Below are positions 26,726 to 35,220 of a DNA stretch of 64,000 bases, piece after piece (position 1 is the stretch's first letter; each line of letters opens with the position of its first letter). The notes under the pieces are model-generated. The model had not been told where the DNA came from and did no database searches. It saw only the letters and a list, made by a program, of their open reading frames with translations. The DNA comes from an uncultured Sutterella sp. (GTDB lineage Bacteria > Pseudomonadota > Gammaproteobacteria > Burkholderiales > Burkholderiaceae_F), in NCBI GenBank assembly GCA_905213905.1, contig CAJMKD010000006.1:1-64000 (forward strand), in the 5' to 3' direction. The position numbers were made by a program, and so were the translations under genes.

Positions 26726-28066
26726 TTATTTCATCACCGAAGCCATGTAGTACGGCAGATACACAACTTCCGCCTCTCTCTTCAGTTCTCCGTGATGAAG
26801 CACGATCGGCGTTCCTACTCGTTTACCGAATTTTTCCTTAAAGCGCTTCAAGGAAACAATGCTCTTTGACGCTCCGGATTTGACTTCGATGGGAATGATC
26901 TTTTTATGCTGGCGAATCAGAAAGTCGATTTCCATGATGGTTTTGCGTGCATCCTGGCGCTTCTCCACATAGAAGAACGCATGATGACCATTTGAACGCA
27001 AGCTCTGGGCGACAGCATTTTCAAGAAGCATTCCTTCATTGACCCCGAGCCGATCCAGAAGAATTGCCTTGTACAGCTCATTTTCAAGAAACGGTCTGTC
27101 TCGGAACGCAAGCGACACGAGCAAACCCGTATCCATCATGTAGCACCTGAAAGAAGAGTCTCTCACGCTGAGGTTGAGTGCCGCGCTGGGTTCGTCGACA
27201 TTGCACGCGAGATTGATAATCATGGCCTCTTCAAGCCAGTTGATGGGACCGCGATAGTTCCGCATCCGTGCGCCCTGGTCGATGTGGCTCAGTACGTAGC
27301 GCTTGTCGTGCTTTGAGAGCTCCGAAGGAATGCGATCGAAGAAATTGCGGACATAGTCGGTGTTTTCTTCGTTCTGGTCCTCCATATCTGCCTTGTAAAG
27401 ATTGAGTATCTGTTGCTTGACGAAGTCGACTTCTGCAAAATTCTTCGTATCCGCAAACGCTTGAACTGCTTGCGGCATCCCTCCGACGAGCATGAATTCT
27501 CGAAAAAGCTTCATCATCTTTTGATGAGCGGCCCCCATCGGCTTGAGCTGCTCATAGCTGTTGACAATGAGAGGCATTGCGGATTCATTGCCGGTTGCCC
27601 AAAGAAACTCCTCGAAATCGAAAGGCAGCACCTCAAGCGTGTATTCCTCAGACGGAATCAAAATGTTTTTGCTCTTTTTCGTGATTCCGGCTAACGAACC
27701 TGTTTCCAAAAAGTCGTATCGACCATCCTCAAGCAGCGTTTTCAAAGCCTGCCGGGCCTGAGGGAAGAGTTGAACTTCGTCAAGAATGATGAGCGACTCA
27801 CGCGGATAAAGCCTGACGCCGTAGAGAAACTGCAGAGCACTGTAAAGTGTATCCAAGTCGCGGAGATTGTTGACAAAAAGCTCCTTGACGCTGTCTTCAG
27901 CCTGATCAAAGCTGATGCGCAGATAGGATCGGTAGGCCTCTTTGCCCAGCTTTTCAGCCAACGTGGTCTTTCCTACACGCCGCGCTCCTTTGAGAAACAG
28001 AGCGTAGCGCGGTGCATAGTGTTCCTTCCAATGCAAAATATCTTTGAAAATCCGTCTATTGAACAT
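26726..28066 (-). CDS. AAA_14 ATPase with DUF4143 domain
   Basis: The 446-residue protein has an N-terminal P-loop ATPase: Walker A FLKGARRVGKTTLAEKL (about residues 24-40) and Walker B SLIILDEVQLFPQ. A C-terminal DUF4143 domain follows (CYMMDTGLLVSLAF, ENAVAQSLRSNGHHAFFYVE). It ends in a PD-(D/E)xK nuclease-like core, MEIDFLIRQHKKIIPIEVKSG, with its E, D and EVK residues intact. Such proteins are widespread in gut bacteria and their function is unknown. GC content is clearly lower than the core genome, suggesting transfer. Expression is probably controlled by the four-repeat array directly upstream. Confidence 0.85.
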   Translation of the reverse strand: MFNRRIFKDILHWKEHYAPRYALFLKGARRVGKTTLAEKLGKEAYRSYLRISFDQAEDSVKELFVNNLRDLDTLYSALQFLYGVRLYPRESLIILDEVQLFPQARQALKTLLEDGRYDFLETGSLAGITKKSKNILIPSEEYTLEVLPFDFEEFLWATGNESAMPLIVNSYEQLKPMGAAHQKMMKLFREFMLVGGMPQAVQAFADTKNFAEVDFVKQQILNLYKADMEDQNEENTDYVRNFFDRIPSELSKHDKRYVLSHIDQGARMRNYRGPINWLEEAMIINLACNVDEPSAALNLSVRDSSFRCYMMDTGLLVSLAFRDRPFLENELYKAILLDRLGVNEGMLLENAVAQSLRSNGHHAFFYVEKRQDARKTIMEIDFLIRQHKKIIPIEVKSGASKSIVSLKRFKEKFGKRVGTPIVLHHGELKREAEVVYLPYYMASVMK

Positions 28067-28080
28067 CTCGCTCTCTTGAA

Positions 28081-28195
28081 TTTCACAATCCCACCCTCAT
28101 TATACGGATCAATTTTCACAATCCCACCCCATTTTTAAAGCCCGTTTTTCACAATCCCACCCTATTTTTTAGGCTGATTTTTCACAATCCCACCC
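28081..28195 (-). promoter_or_regulatory. Four-copy direct-repeat array with exact 33-bp period (promoter/operator of the AAA_14 gene)
   Basis: The 16-bp core TTTCACAATCCCACCC (plus strand) occurs without mismatch at 28081, 28114, 28147 and 28180, always 33 bp apart, with unrelated AT-rich 17-bp spacers. On the minus strand a TATAAT box (28099-28104) lies in the first spacer. The -35 position then falls inside the second repeat and reads GTGGGA, so no normal -35 exists. The first repeat ends 15 bp before the ATG. The regular spacing, about three helical turns, suggests cooperative protein binding on one DNA face. Confidence 0.8.
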
Positions 28196-28196
28196 A

Positions 28197-28570
28197 TTCG
28201 CGACAACAATTTGCTTGAGAAGTTCTTTGATGTTTACAAGAACAACCTCGACTTCGATCTCCCGCGCGCTCAATCCGATGATTCGGTAAGGAGCTCTGAG
28301 TTTTGGATCTCATTGCAACCATCATTACCTCGCGCATTGGAAGCGGATGTCCCAGGCCGGCGTGCTGGATCGGGATACGTTCGGAAACGTGATGGACGCT
28401 CTCAAGGGCTGCTGCCGCATCTTCCTCACCTCGACAACAATTGATGGAAATCAAGAACAAAGAAACTTCAAACTCAAACTAGGCTCGAATTTTGATCCTC
28501 TTATTCTCTTCAGTCCTCGCCTTCATGCCTCATCCTTCGCCCCAATGCCAGCTCTCGCCCAAGGGCTTCG
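28197..28570 (+). pseudogene. Decayed coding fragment of unknown function
   Basis: Protein-like sequence continues through three frames. LLEKFFDVYKNNLDFDLPRA (28211 on) is in one frame and DLIATIITSRIGSG (about 28310) in a second. HWKRMSQAGVLDRDTFGNVM and then KLKLGSNFDPLILFSPRL are in a third. At least two frameshifts are needed, and no start codon is evident. The product is not recognised. It begins immediately after the last 33-bp repeat, so the repeat-ATPase unit may have inserted into or next to it. Confidence 0.45.
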
Positions 28571-29120
28571 TCTTCAGTTCGCGCCTTGCCGTCGATTGAG
28601 GGCGATGCCTGTCCTGAAGCCGCAGGCCGCAAGACAAAAAGAAGATCGAAAGAAGAGTGGTCTTTGATGGTCGCGATCGCCCGTCCGCCAAACGATGCTG
28701 AAGACCGACAGTAGCCTGCGGCAGAAGGGTTTCGAATAGCTCAAAGCAGCTCTTTCATCAAAGCTCAAAAGCGGCTCGCCATCCTTTTGACGAATAAAGC
28801 GACGGCGTCTGCAGAACCCGGTCGAGCGCACGGGCTGCCGACAAAGGCAGCGCGTTTCGACGGTATCAATTCGTTCCAGAAGGAGAAGCGCTTCCAGGCA
28901 TTGGCATCCGTCCGCGAGACCTTCCTCAACCTCGAAGGCCGCAGAGGCTTGCAGCAGCCGGCAGAAGCCCCGTGGGTTCCTTTTCCCTGCAGCGGAAAGC
29001 ATTTCGCGGAAAAGATCATTTTTATAAAGATCAAATAATGAACTTTATGTCCGTGATTCTCTAAACTAAAGACATCGGAGAAGTTCCATCACTGCCATCA
29101 TCTTCCACTCGGAGGCCACC
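28571..29120. other. Noncoding stretch between gene debris and imuA
   Basis: Short open frames occur on both strands, but none has recognisable domains, a ribosome-binding site or consistent codon use. No SOS (LexA) box of the enteric type was seen before imuA. The imuA ribosome-binding site CGGAGG ends it. Confidence 0.3.
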
Positions 29121-29933
29121 ATGCTCAATACCGTTCAGCATTTCCAGCAAGTTCGGCCGCAGCCCGCAGTCCATGCGTTCCGCGTCTTTGCAGATGCCGC
29201 CCGGACGGTCGGCCGTGCGTTCCCGATGCATCTGCTCGGCGCCGGCGAGCATTCGAAGCGCGATTTCGTCGCCTCCGGCATTCCGGCGCTTGACGCGCTT
29301 CTGACGGGCGGCTACCCGAAGGCCGGTCTGATCGAACTTTTGCCTTCGCCCGGCGTGCGCGGCGAAGTTGAGCTCCTCCTTGGCGCCGTCGCGCGTCTCG
29401 GCCGAACCGTCTGGGTGCTCAACCCACGAAATCCGCTTGTCCCCAACGGCGCCCATTTCGCAGCCCTTGGCATCGACCTCACCGAGCAGCTTTTTGTTAT
29501 TCCAGAATCAGCCGAAGAAGCGTTTGAAACGGCTGCCCGCTCTGCGGCAAGCGGCGAAGCGCAGGCTGTCGTGGCATGGCTGCCGCCGCTCTCCTCGGCG
29601 GAAGACCTCCGCGCCATGCGCCGCCTTTCGCTCGCCGCGCAAACGGCGGAAATTCCGGTGTTTGCCATTCGTCCGGCCGCCATGGCCTGCACGAATTCGC
29701 CCGCGCAAGTGCGGCTTCAGCTGCGGCGCACCGCTTCCGATCACTGCGTGCTTGTTCGAGCCAATCTCGAAGGGCCGCTCTGCCGCTTCGTTCGAGAAGC
29801 CGTGATCGCGCTCGACGAACCGCGCACACTAAATGAGTTTTCGGCCGTCCGCCCAAAAGACCGAGCTGCCGAACGGCATTGCGGCGCTTGCGCTGCAGCA
29901 GCGATGCCGTGCGCCGCCTGCGCCGCCCTGTAG
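29121..29933 (+). CDS. imuA: ImuA-type translesion-synthesis accessory protein
   Basis: This 270-residue RecA/SulA-like protein matches ImuA: SGIPALDALLTGGYPKAGLIELLPSPGVRGEVELLLGAVA, then a core with VWVLNP and VVAWLPPLSS. ImuA works with ImuB and DnaE2 in SOS mutagenesis. The start has CGGAGG six bases upstream. The last 25 or so residues are cysteine/alanine-rich and atypical. imuB follows after 45 bp, but dnaE2 is absent from the window. Confidence 0.82.
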   Translation: MLNTVQHFQQVRPQPAVHAFRVFADAARTVGRAFPMHLLGAGEHSKRDFVASGIPALDALLTGGYPKAGLIELLPSPGVRGEVELLLGAVARLGRTVWVLNPRNPLVPNGAHFAALGIDLTEQLFVIPESAEEAFETAARSAASGEAQAVVAWLPPLSSAEDLRAMRRLSLAAQTAEIPVFAIRPAAMACTNSPAQVRLQLRRTASDHCVLVRANLEGPLCRFVREAVIALDEPRTLNEFSAVRPKDRAAERHCGACAAAAMPCAACAAL

Positions 29934-29978
29934 CCTTCGGCACTCATTTTTAATAACTCGTCGAAGCGTTGGCTCGCC

Positions 29979-31412
29979 ATGCTGCGCACCTGCCCCTTTT
30001 CCCAGACTGCCGACAACAAGCCGGCTGCCGATGACCCACAAAGCACCCCGCCCGCTCTCAGCGAAAGCACCGTTCGAGCGCTTGCGCTCCGAGTGCGCCG
30101 GCCGCTCTTTTCGGCGCTATCGGTCGACTTCGTGCCGATGCCGCGCGAAGCAGGCCTTTCGCGCGCCGCGATCGCCGAGCGCCTCGCTCAGAGCAAAACC
30201 GAACCGGCTGCGCTGCACGCCAAGGGACGCATTTGCTCGATGAACGAAGCGGCCGAGCGCTGCGGCATCAGAATTGGGATGCCCGCAGCAGATGCGCTGC
30301 GCCTCACGGCAAGGCTGCGGCTTGCCGCAGTGGACCCTGCAGAGGAAGCGGATCTTGCTGCGCTTCTCGCGGCGGTGGCGAGAAAAAACCTGGCGGCTCG
30401 CGGGCCTGCCTTCTGCAGCCAGGCTGCGCTCTTTGCCGCCGAGTCGTCTGAGCGCGACGAACTGCTTCTGCTGCTGCGCCTTCCTGAGCGCGAAGCGCAG
30501 GAAGCTGCGCTTTCTCAGCTGATCTCGAACCTCAAAAACGACGCGCAAAAGCTCCGCCTCAATGCGGAGGTGCTGCCTTGGTCGCTGCCCAGCAAGCGCA
30601 AGGGCATCCTTCGCCCGCTGGCGCTTCGAACGGAGCGCGCCTGCATGGTCCTGCGCTTTCTTAACAGTACGCTTCTCGAGCGGGAAACGCATGACACTGC
30701 GCTCGCACGCATGACGTACTTGGCCGAATCCGTGGGCGGTTCGCAGGCCTGCTGCTGGACAATCGCGGCAACGCCTGCTGCGGACGGCCGCGCCGACAAG
30801 CCGGCTTTCGTCGCGAGAACGGAAGGCTGCAGCCAGAGAGGCACGCTCGCTGCCGACCTGCGCCGCGCTGCGCTCCGAATGACAGCGGCTTCGGGCGGCG
30901 CACTCCTCGACCTCGTCGTGCGCACCGATCACCCGTCATCTGCCGAAACGGCGGCCTGCAGCCTCAACCCCTTTTCGAAGCTTGCTGCTTCGCTCCTTGA
31001 GCGGTACGGTCCTAAGAACGTCTTTCAGCTCGAAGAAACCGATCGCCCGCAGCCAGAAGCAGCGACCAAAAGAACGCTGCCGCTGCGATTCGGCGCACCG
31101 GCAAGCGATCATGCGGCGGGCGCGTCTCTCCTTCGAGCGCCGCTCCCGGAACCTGCCGACTGCCGAGCGGCAGCGCTGGCCGAACCGAGCTTTATTTACG
31201 AAGCGCCGCAGCCGCTTCCTGTGCGCAACGGCCTGCCCTGCCGGCACGGTCCCATCCGCCTCATAGAACGGGCGGATCCGAATCTTGAGCGAGGGAAATC
31301 GTCCAGCTGCAAACGCCTGTACTGGCGCGGCGAAGACGCTACCGGCGAAGCGCTTTGGCTTTTTCGCGATGCGCTCACCAACGCCTGGTTTCTCGCCGGC
31401 CGCTACATTTAG
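29979..31412 (+). CDS. imuB: ImuB-like Y-family polymerase homologue (divergent)
   Basis: The 477-residue protein is strongly diverged, but two segments are recognisable as ImuB. YGPKNVFQLEETDRPQPE corresponds to the FGxxxVFRLxxxxDHRPE motif. The end LYWRGEDATGEALWLFRDAL then WFLAGRYI matches the ImuB C-terminus. ImuB is a catalytically dead Y-family polymerase that bridges the beta clamp, ImuA and DnaE2. The N-terminus is unclear and the real start may differ. Very alanine/arginine-rich composition. Confidence 0.72.
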   Translation: MLRTCPFSQTADNKPAADDPQSTPPALSESTVRALALRVRRPLFSALSVDFVPMPREAGLSRAAIAERLAQSKTEPAALHAKGRICSMNEAAERCGIRIGMPAADALRLTARLRLAAVDPAEEADLAALLAAVARKNLAARGPAFCSQAALFAAESSERDELLLLLRLPEREAQEAALSQLISNLKNDAQKLRLNAEVLPWSLPSKRKGILRPLALRTERACMVLRFLNSTLLERETHDTALARMTYLAESVGGSQACCWTIAATPAADGRADKPAFVARTEGCSQRGTLAADLRRAALRMTAASGGALLDLVVRTDHPSSAETAACSLNPFSKLAASLLERYGPKNVFQLEETDRPQPEAATKRTLPLRFGAPASDHAAGASLLRAPLPEPADCRAAALAEPSFIYEAPQPLPVRNGLPCRHGPIRLIERADPNLERGKSSSCKRLYWRGEDATGEALWLFRDALTNAWFLAGRYI

Positions 31413-31497
31413 CTCATGCCGGCCTAGCCTTCAAGCCGGGCGGCGCCGCTTGCATGGAAGCCTCAGCTTCGCATAGGGCGTATGATCGGAGGATTGT

Positions 31498-32250
31498 TTG
31501 TTTTCACCTCCGTTTTCTCTCATGAAGCCTCAGTCCGGCCACCGACTTGTTACGCCGGCCGACCGTTTCCCTGTCGGCCCCGCCGAGCCCGGCGCAGCGC
31601 CCGCCCCCGACGCCTATGCGTCGCTCGAGCCGGCGCCCGTTCTGCTGCACAGCTGCTGCGCGCCATGCTCGAGCGCCATTCTTGAATGGCTGCTCGCGCG
31701 GCGCTATCGCCCGACCGTCTTTTTCTACAACCCCAACATCTTCCCGCGCGAAGAGTACGACGTCCGCCGCAGCGAGTGCATCCGCTACTGCGAAGCGCTC
31801 GGCGTGCCCTTCATCGACGGCGACTATGAGCATGAGCGCTGGCGCGAAGCCGTCCGGGGGCTTGAGAACGAACCCGAACGCGGCGCAAGATGCCTCGTCT
31901 GCTTCAAGACGCGCATGCGCGCAGCGGCGCTCGCAGCGAAATCCCTCGGCATTGAATGCTTCACAACGACGCTCGCAGGGAGCCGCTGGAAGCGGCTCGA
32001 GCAAATTCGGGAAGCAGCCGAAGAAGCCGCACTTCTCGCGGGCGGCGTCCGCTATTGGGACATGAACTGGAAAAAGGGCGGCCTGCAGAACCGGCGCAGC
32101 GAAATCATCCGCGAACAGCATTTCTACAACCAGCTTTGGTGCGGATGCGAATTTTCGATGGGCCATCTCGCTGGCCGTGATCCCGAGTCGCTCCCGGAAT
32201 ATGTCCGCGCCATCGTGCCGAGATCCGGCAGCGACTGCGCCTGCGGATAA
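31498..32250 (+). CDS. queH: Epoxyqueuosine reductase QueH
   Basis: QueH (250 residues) reduces epoxyqueuosine to queuosine in tRNA as the last step of the pathway. Conserved cysteines for the [4Fe-4S] cluster and redox pair appear in LLHSCCAPCSS, RCLVCFKTRM and LWCGCEFS. PNIFPREEYDVRR and KKGGLQNRRSEIIRE are family motifs. A TTG start at 31498 is likely, since GGAGG lies five bases upstream; the ATG at 31522 is too far from it. The proline/alanine-rich first 40 residues are longer than usual. Confidence 0.92.
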   Translation: MFSPPFSLMKPQSGHRLVTPADRFPVGPAEPGAAPAPDAYASLEPAPVLLHSCCAPCSSAILEWLLARRYRPTVFFYNPNIFPREEYDVRRSECIRYCEALGVPFIDGDYEHERWREAVRGLENEPERGARCLVCFKTRMRAAALAAKSLGIECFTTTLAGSRWKRLEQIREAAEEAALLAGGVRYWDMNWKKGGLQNRRSEIIREQHFYNQLWCGCEFSMGHLAGRDPESLPEYVRAIVPRSGSDCACG

Positions 32251-32574
32251 CGCCAGCCAGCGCAAGAAACCCAACAAAAATTTGTGATGAGAATAACGGG
32301 CTTCTCACCCTCTATCATGAAAGAGAGGAAGCCCGTCGCGCGCGGCCCAGTCTGCGTACCGTTTTTTTGACGGCCGACGAGGATTCGTCGAACAAAAATT
32401 GCAGCTGAACGTTCGCACCCTATATTGCTCTGGCTGCTTGGGTAACCATCAGTCTAGGCGTGTGGAAAAATGAGCGCGGCTTCCGAGCGGAATCCGTGTC
32501 TGCTTTGTCTCCACTTCTTTTCCCGTGCATTCGCAGCAAGGCTTCCTCAACCCCAACATCAACATGGCGGGGCT
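32251..32574 (+). other. Region between queH and the IS110 transposase: IS left end and candidate bridge RNA
   Basis: IS110-group elements encode the bridge RNA in the noncoding left end upstream of the transposase. Here a 9-bp stem ACGGGCTTC/GAAGCCCGT (32296-32336) is followed by a CGACGA-GGAT-TCGTCG hairpin near 32373-32388. A looser stem-loop with ACCC/GGGT follows around 32420-32443. These could be the stem and guide loops of a bridge RNA, or the first could be a queH 3' hairpin. The exact IS boundary and guide sequences could not be set by eye. Confidence 0.35.
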
Positions 32575-34000
32575 ATGACACAGTCTATTCGCAAAACGAA
32601 TGCTCAGCCACTACGAGCGGCTCAAGCACAGGTGAGTACCCCGGAAGTCACCGTTCGTGCGCTTTACCGCTCAGCTATTGGCATCGATGTTCACTTGAAT
32701 GTGCTGGTGTGTTGCCACCAGCGCCAGCTCAGCGACAAGAATGAGCTGTGTGAAAGCTGTGACTTTCTGACGAATCGAGACGGCATAAACGAGTTCACCG
32801 CCTGGTGCAAGGAACGCAATCCCGAAATCATCCTCATGGAATCTACAGGCGTGCTCTGGCAAAGCCCTTACGAAGCTCTTGAGAATGCTGGTTTTTCGAG
32901 CGATCGTCTTGCACTGATCAATGCACGCGATGCGAAAGCTGCCGTCGGACGAAAAACTGACCGCAAGGACGCCGCGCGCCTTGCCGAGCTTGCGCGTTCC
33001 GGTCATTTCAGGCGTTCTTTCGTTCCGCCCAAAGGCTTTAGGCTTCAGCGGGTCATTGCCAGAGAAATACAAACCAACAGACGAGACTTGGCCCGAACAG
33101 TCAATCGCTATCAAAAGCTGCTGAACCAATGCGGATGCCGAGCATCCACTGTTTTCAGCGATGTCCGCGGCGTTGCTGCCTCTGTCATCCTGGAGGCGAA
33201 AATCAACAATGCCGAAAACCTTGAAGAAATCGTAAAAAAGAACAGCCGTCGACTACGAGCCTCGCCGCAAGAGATTCTTTCGGCTCTCGACTTCGCAATT
33301 CCCGAAGCAATCGCCGAACAGATAAAGGATTGCCGCAACAAAATCAAGGAACTCCTTGATTACGAGGCGCGCAGTTTCGACAGACTCTGCACATTGCAGC
33401 AAGCGCATGAGCGCGACATCGATCTGCTCGTATCGATATCTGGCATCCAGGAACGCGTTGCTCGGCTTCTATATGCAGAACTCTGCGAGAACCTGAAGGA
33501 ACATTTTTCGAGCTGCGATCACTTCACGTCATGGATCGGCATTTGTCCGGGCGACAACACTTCTGCCGGGAAGCAGAAGAGCGGAAAGTGCCCGAAGGGC
33601 AATAAGTATCTGCGCCGAATCCTCATTGAATGCACGAGGGGTTTCGTTGCAACGAAAAACCAACTTTGTGCGCGAGAGAAGTTTCTTGCACTCAAACTGA
33701 GACGAGGTTACAAGCGGGCCACGGTTGCGATGGCGCATCTCCTGGCACGCATCATTTACTCCGTTCTGACGAAGAAATCGTTTTACACGACCTATATGAC
33801 GAAGGCGCTCCGGGATGTCATCGTCGAAAGAGCGTGCAGATCGGTTCGACAGTTGGCGAAACGTGAAGACGTATCAGTCATTGACGGCCAAGTTGTGGAC
33901 AACGAAACGGGTGTGATCTTGGCTAGGCTGGACTTCTTCTCAAGTTAGCCGACTCGTTACGATTGCCCGTCTACGGGCGAGATATGCGGCAAACTAACGC
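32340..34000 (+). mobile_element. IS110-family insertion sequence (boundaries approximate)
   Basis: The element is defined by its complete IS110-type transposase, lower GC than its neighbours, and position between unrelated genes queH and an AEC transporter. IS110 elements lack terminal inverted repeats and usually make no target duplication, so ends cannot be read directly; about 100-300 bp on the left and a short right end are expected. Confidence 0.6.
32575..33948 (+). CDS. IS110-family transposase (DEDD recombinase)
   Basis: The protein (457 residues from the ATG at 32575, preceded by GGCGGGG) has the RuvC-like DEDD domain: SAIGIDVHLNV, IILMESTG and KTDRKDAARLAEL supply the acidic residues. 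The C-terminal IS116/IS110/IS902 domain follows (WIGICPGDNTSAGKQKSGKC, then GNKYLRRILIECTR) with a serine used in strand transfer in this family. The reading frame is intact, so it may be active. An open extension to 32470 has no ribosome-binding site. Confidence 0.93.
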   Translation: MTQSIRKTNAQPLRAAQAQVSTPEVTVRALYRSAIGIDVHLNVLVCCHQRQLSDKNELCESCDFLTNRDGINEFTAWCKERNPEIILMESTGVLWQSPYEALENAGFSSDRLALINARDAKAAVGRKTDRKDAARLAELARSGHFRRSFVPPKGFRLQRVIAREIQTNRRDLARTVNRYQKLLNQCGCRASTVFSDVRGVAASVILEAKINNAENLEEIVKKNSRRLRASPQEILSALDFAIPEAIAEQIKDCRNKIKELLDYEARSFDRLCTLQQAHERDIDLLVSISGIQERVARLLYAELCENLKEHFSSCDHFTSWIGICPGDNTSAGKQKSGKCPKGNKYLRRILIECTRGFVATKNQLCAREKFLALKLRRGYKRATVAMAHLLARIIYSVLTKKSFYTTYMTKALRDVIVERACRSVRQLAKREDVSVIDGQVVDNETGVILARLDFFSS

Positions 34001-34081
34001 CGTAGGGATGCCCGCGCGCTCCGGGTTTTCCTCTTTCGTGGAAAAAAATCACCCTCTCTTTCTCTCACCATTCAAACAGCC

Positions 34082-35002
34082 ATGAATGCGCTAGCCGAAG
34101 TCCTCGCCTACGTTGCCGTCATCGTGATCGGTCAGATCCTGCGGCTCAACGGCACATTCCCGCGCGACGCCGTGCGCCCGATGAGCATGCTCGTGCTTTA
34201 CGTCACGCTGCCCTGCTCGGTCATCGTCTTTCTTTCGGGCGTTGAGCTCTCGAGCGACCTTCTCATTCCATTTTTCGTCGGACTCCTCTCCAACTGGGCG
34301 CTCATTGCGCTTGCGATCCTGCTCACTCGCAAAACCGCGCAGCGCACCGGCGACCCGAATCTCGTGCCTTTTTCGATGCTCAATCTCTCGGGCTACAACG
34401 TCGGCACTTTTGCCATGCCGTTCACGATGGGCATCGTGTCGCCGGTCGGCTTTCTTTCGATCTGCCTCTTTGACGTCGGCAACGCCGTGATGGTGACGGG
34501 CGGCACTTATGCCATCGCCGTGCGCGACGCCAAAGCGGGCTGGCGCGAGCGGCTTCGCTCGATCGGACTGCGCCTGGCCTCTTCGAGCTGCCTCTGGACA
34601 TACGCCTTCGTGCTCGCGCTCGCCTTCATGGAAGTGGTGCTGCCGCGGCCGATTCTGCATTTTTGCGAAGTGGTCGGCAAAGCCAATCCTTTCCTTGCGA
34701 TGCTGCTCATTGGCCTATCGGTCAACCTGCGCATCGACTGGGAGAAGTTCCGCCCGCTCATCGGCCTGCTCGTCTGGCGCTACGTCGGCAATATCGTGCT
34801 GGCGGCTGCAGCCTATTTCCTCCTGCCCGTTGCCGAAGAAATCAGGAAGGCGCTCGCCCTGGTTCTCATGGCGCCGATGCCCGCCATGGGCGTCATCTTT
34901 ACAATGAAGGCCAAGCTCGACTGGGAGACGGCCGCCAACCTCAATTCCGTTTCCGTCATTGTGTCGGTCATGCTTATGACGGCCATCATTGCTTTCCTAT
35001 GA
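34082..35002 (+). CDS. AEC (auxin efflux carrier) family transporter
   Basis: A 306-residue membrane protein with about ten hydrophobic segments, beginning MNALAEVLAYVAVIVIGQIL. It has the central motif LNLSGYNVGTFAMPF typical of AEC/MdcF-type carriers, which in bacteria move malonate, malate and related organic acids. The substrate cannot be told. No clear Shine-Dalgarno sequence. A terminator follows at 35044. Confidence 0.85.
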   Translation: MNALAEVLAYVAVIVIGQILRLNGTFPRDAVRPMSMLVLYVTLPCSVIVFLSGVELSSDLLIPFFVGLLSNWALIALAILLTRKTAQRTGDPNLVPFSMLNLSGYNVGTFAMPFTMGIVSPVGFLSICLFDVGNAVMVTGGTYAIAVRDAKAGWRERLRSIGLRLASSSCLWTYAFVLALAFMEVVLPRPILHFCEVVGKANPFLAMLLIGLSVNLRIDWEKFRPLIGLLVWRYVGNIVLAAAAYFLLPVAEEIRKALALVLMAPMPAMGVIFTMKAKLDWETAANLNSVSVIVSVMLMTAIIAFL

Positions 35003-35043
35003 CGATTCGAAAGCGTTGCGGCGCGGCCAACTCGCCGCACGGC

Positions 35044-35068
35044 AAAGGCGCCCGCCGCGGCGCCTTTT
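35044..35068 (+). terminator. Terminator after the AEC transporter
   Basis: AAAGGCGCC pairs with GGCGCCTTT across a 6-nt loop, followed by T-rich sequence. Confidence 0.78.
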
Positions 35069-35220
35069 CCTCTTCTCTTGTTCGAAAACAAATGAGAATG
35101 CCTCTCGTCGTTGCATGATTGTCGGATCACGTCTCGTGACTTGATCATTCGCGACAAAACCAGAACATTCGACGGCGCCGCGGGCTTCGGCATCCGCGTG
35201 ACGCGCCGCCAGCCTCAGTC

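Noticed and set aside
28081..28195. CRISPR array
   Set aside because: The repeat core is only 16 bp with 17-bp spacers, only four units, no cas genes, and it overlaps a promoter.
28574..29002. 142-codon open frame on the minus strand
   Set aside because: Cys/Arg-rich, no domain, no ribosome-binding site; looks like noise in a debris region.
29003..29120. SOS (LexA) box before imuA
   Set aside because: No CTG-N10-CAG or other clear palindromic SOS box was found in the upstream 120 bp.
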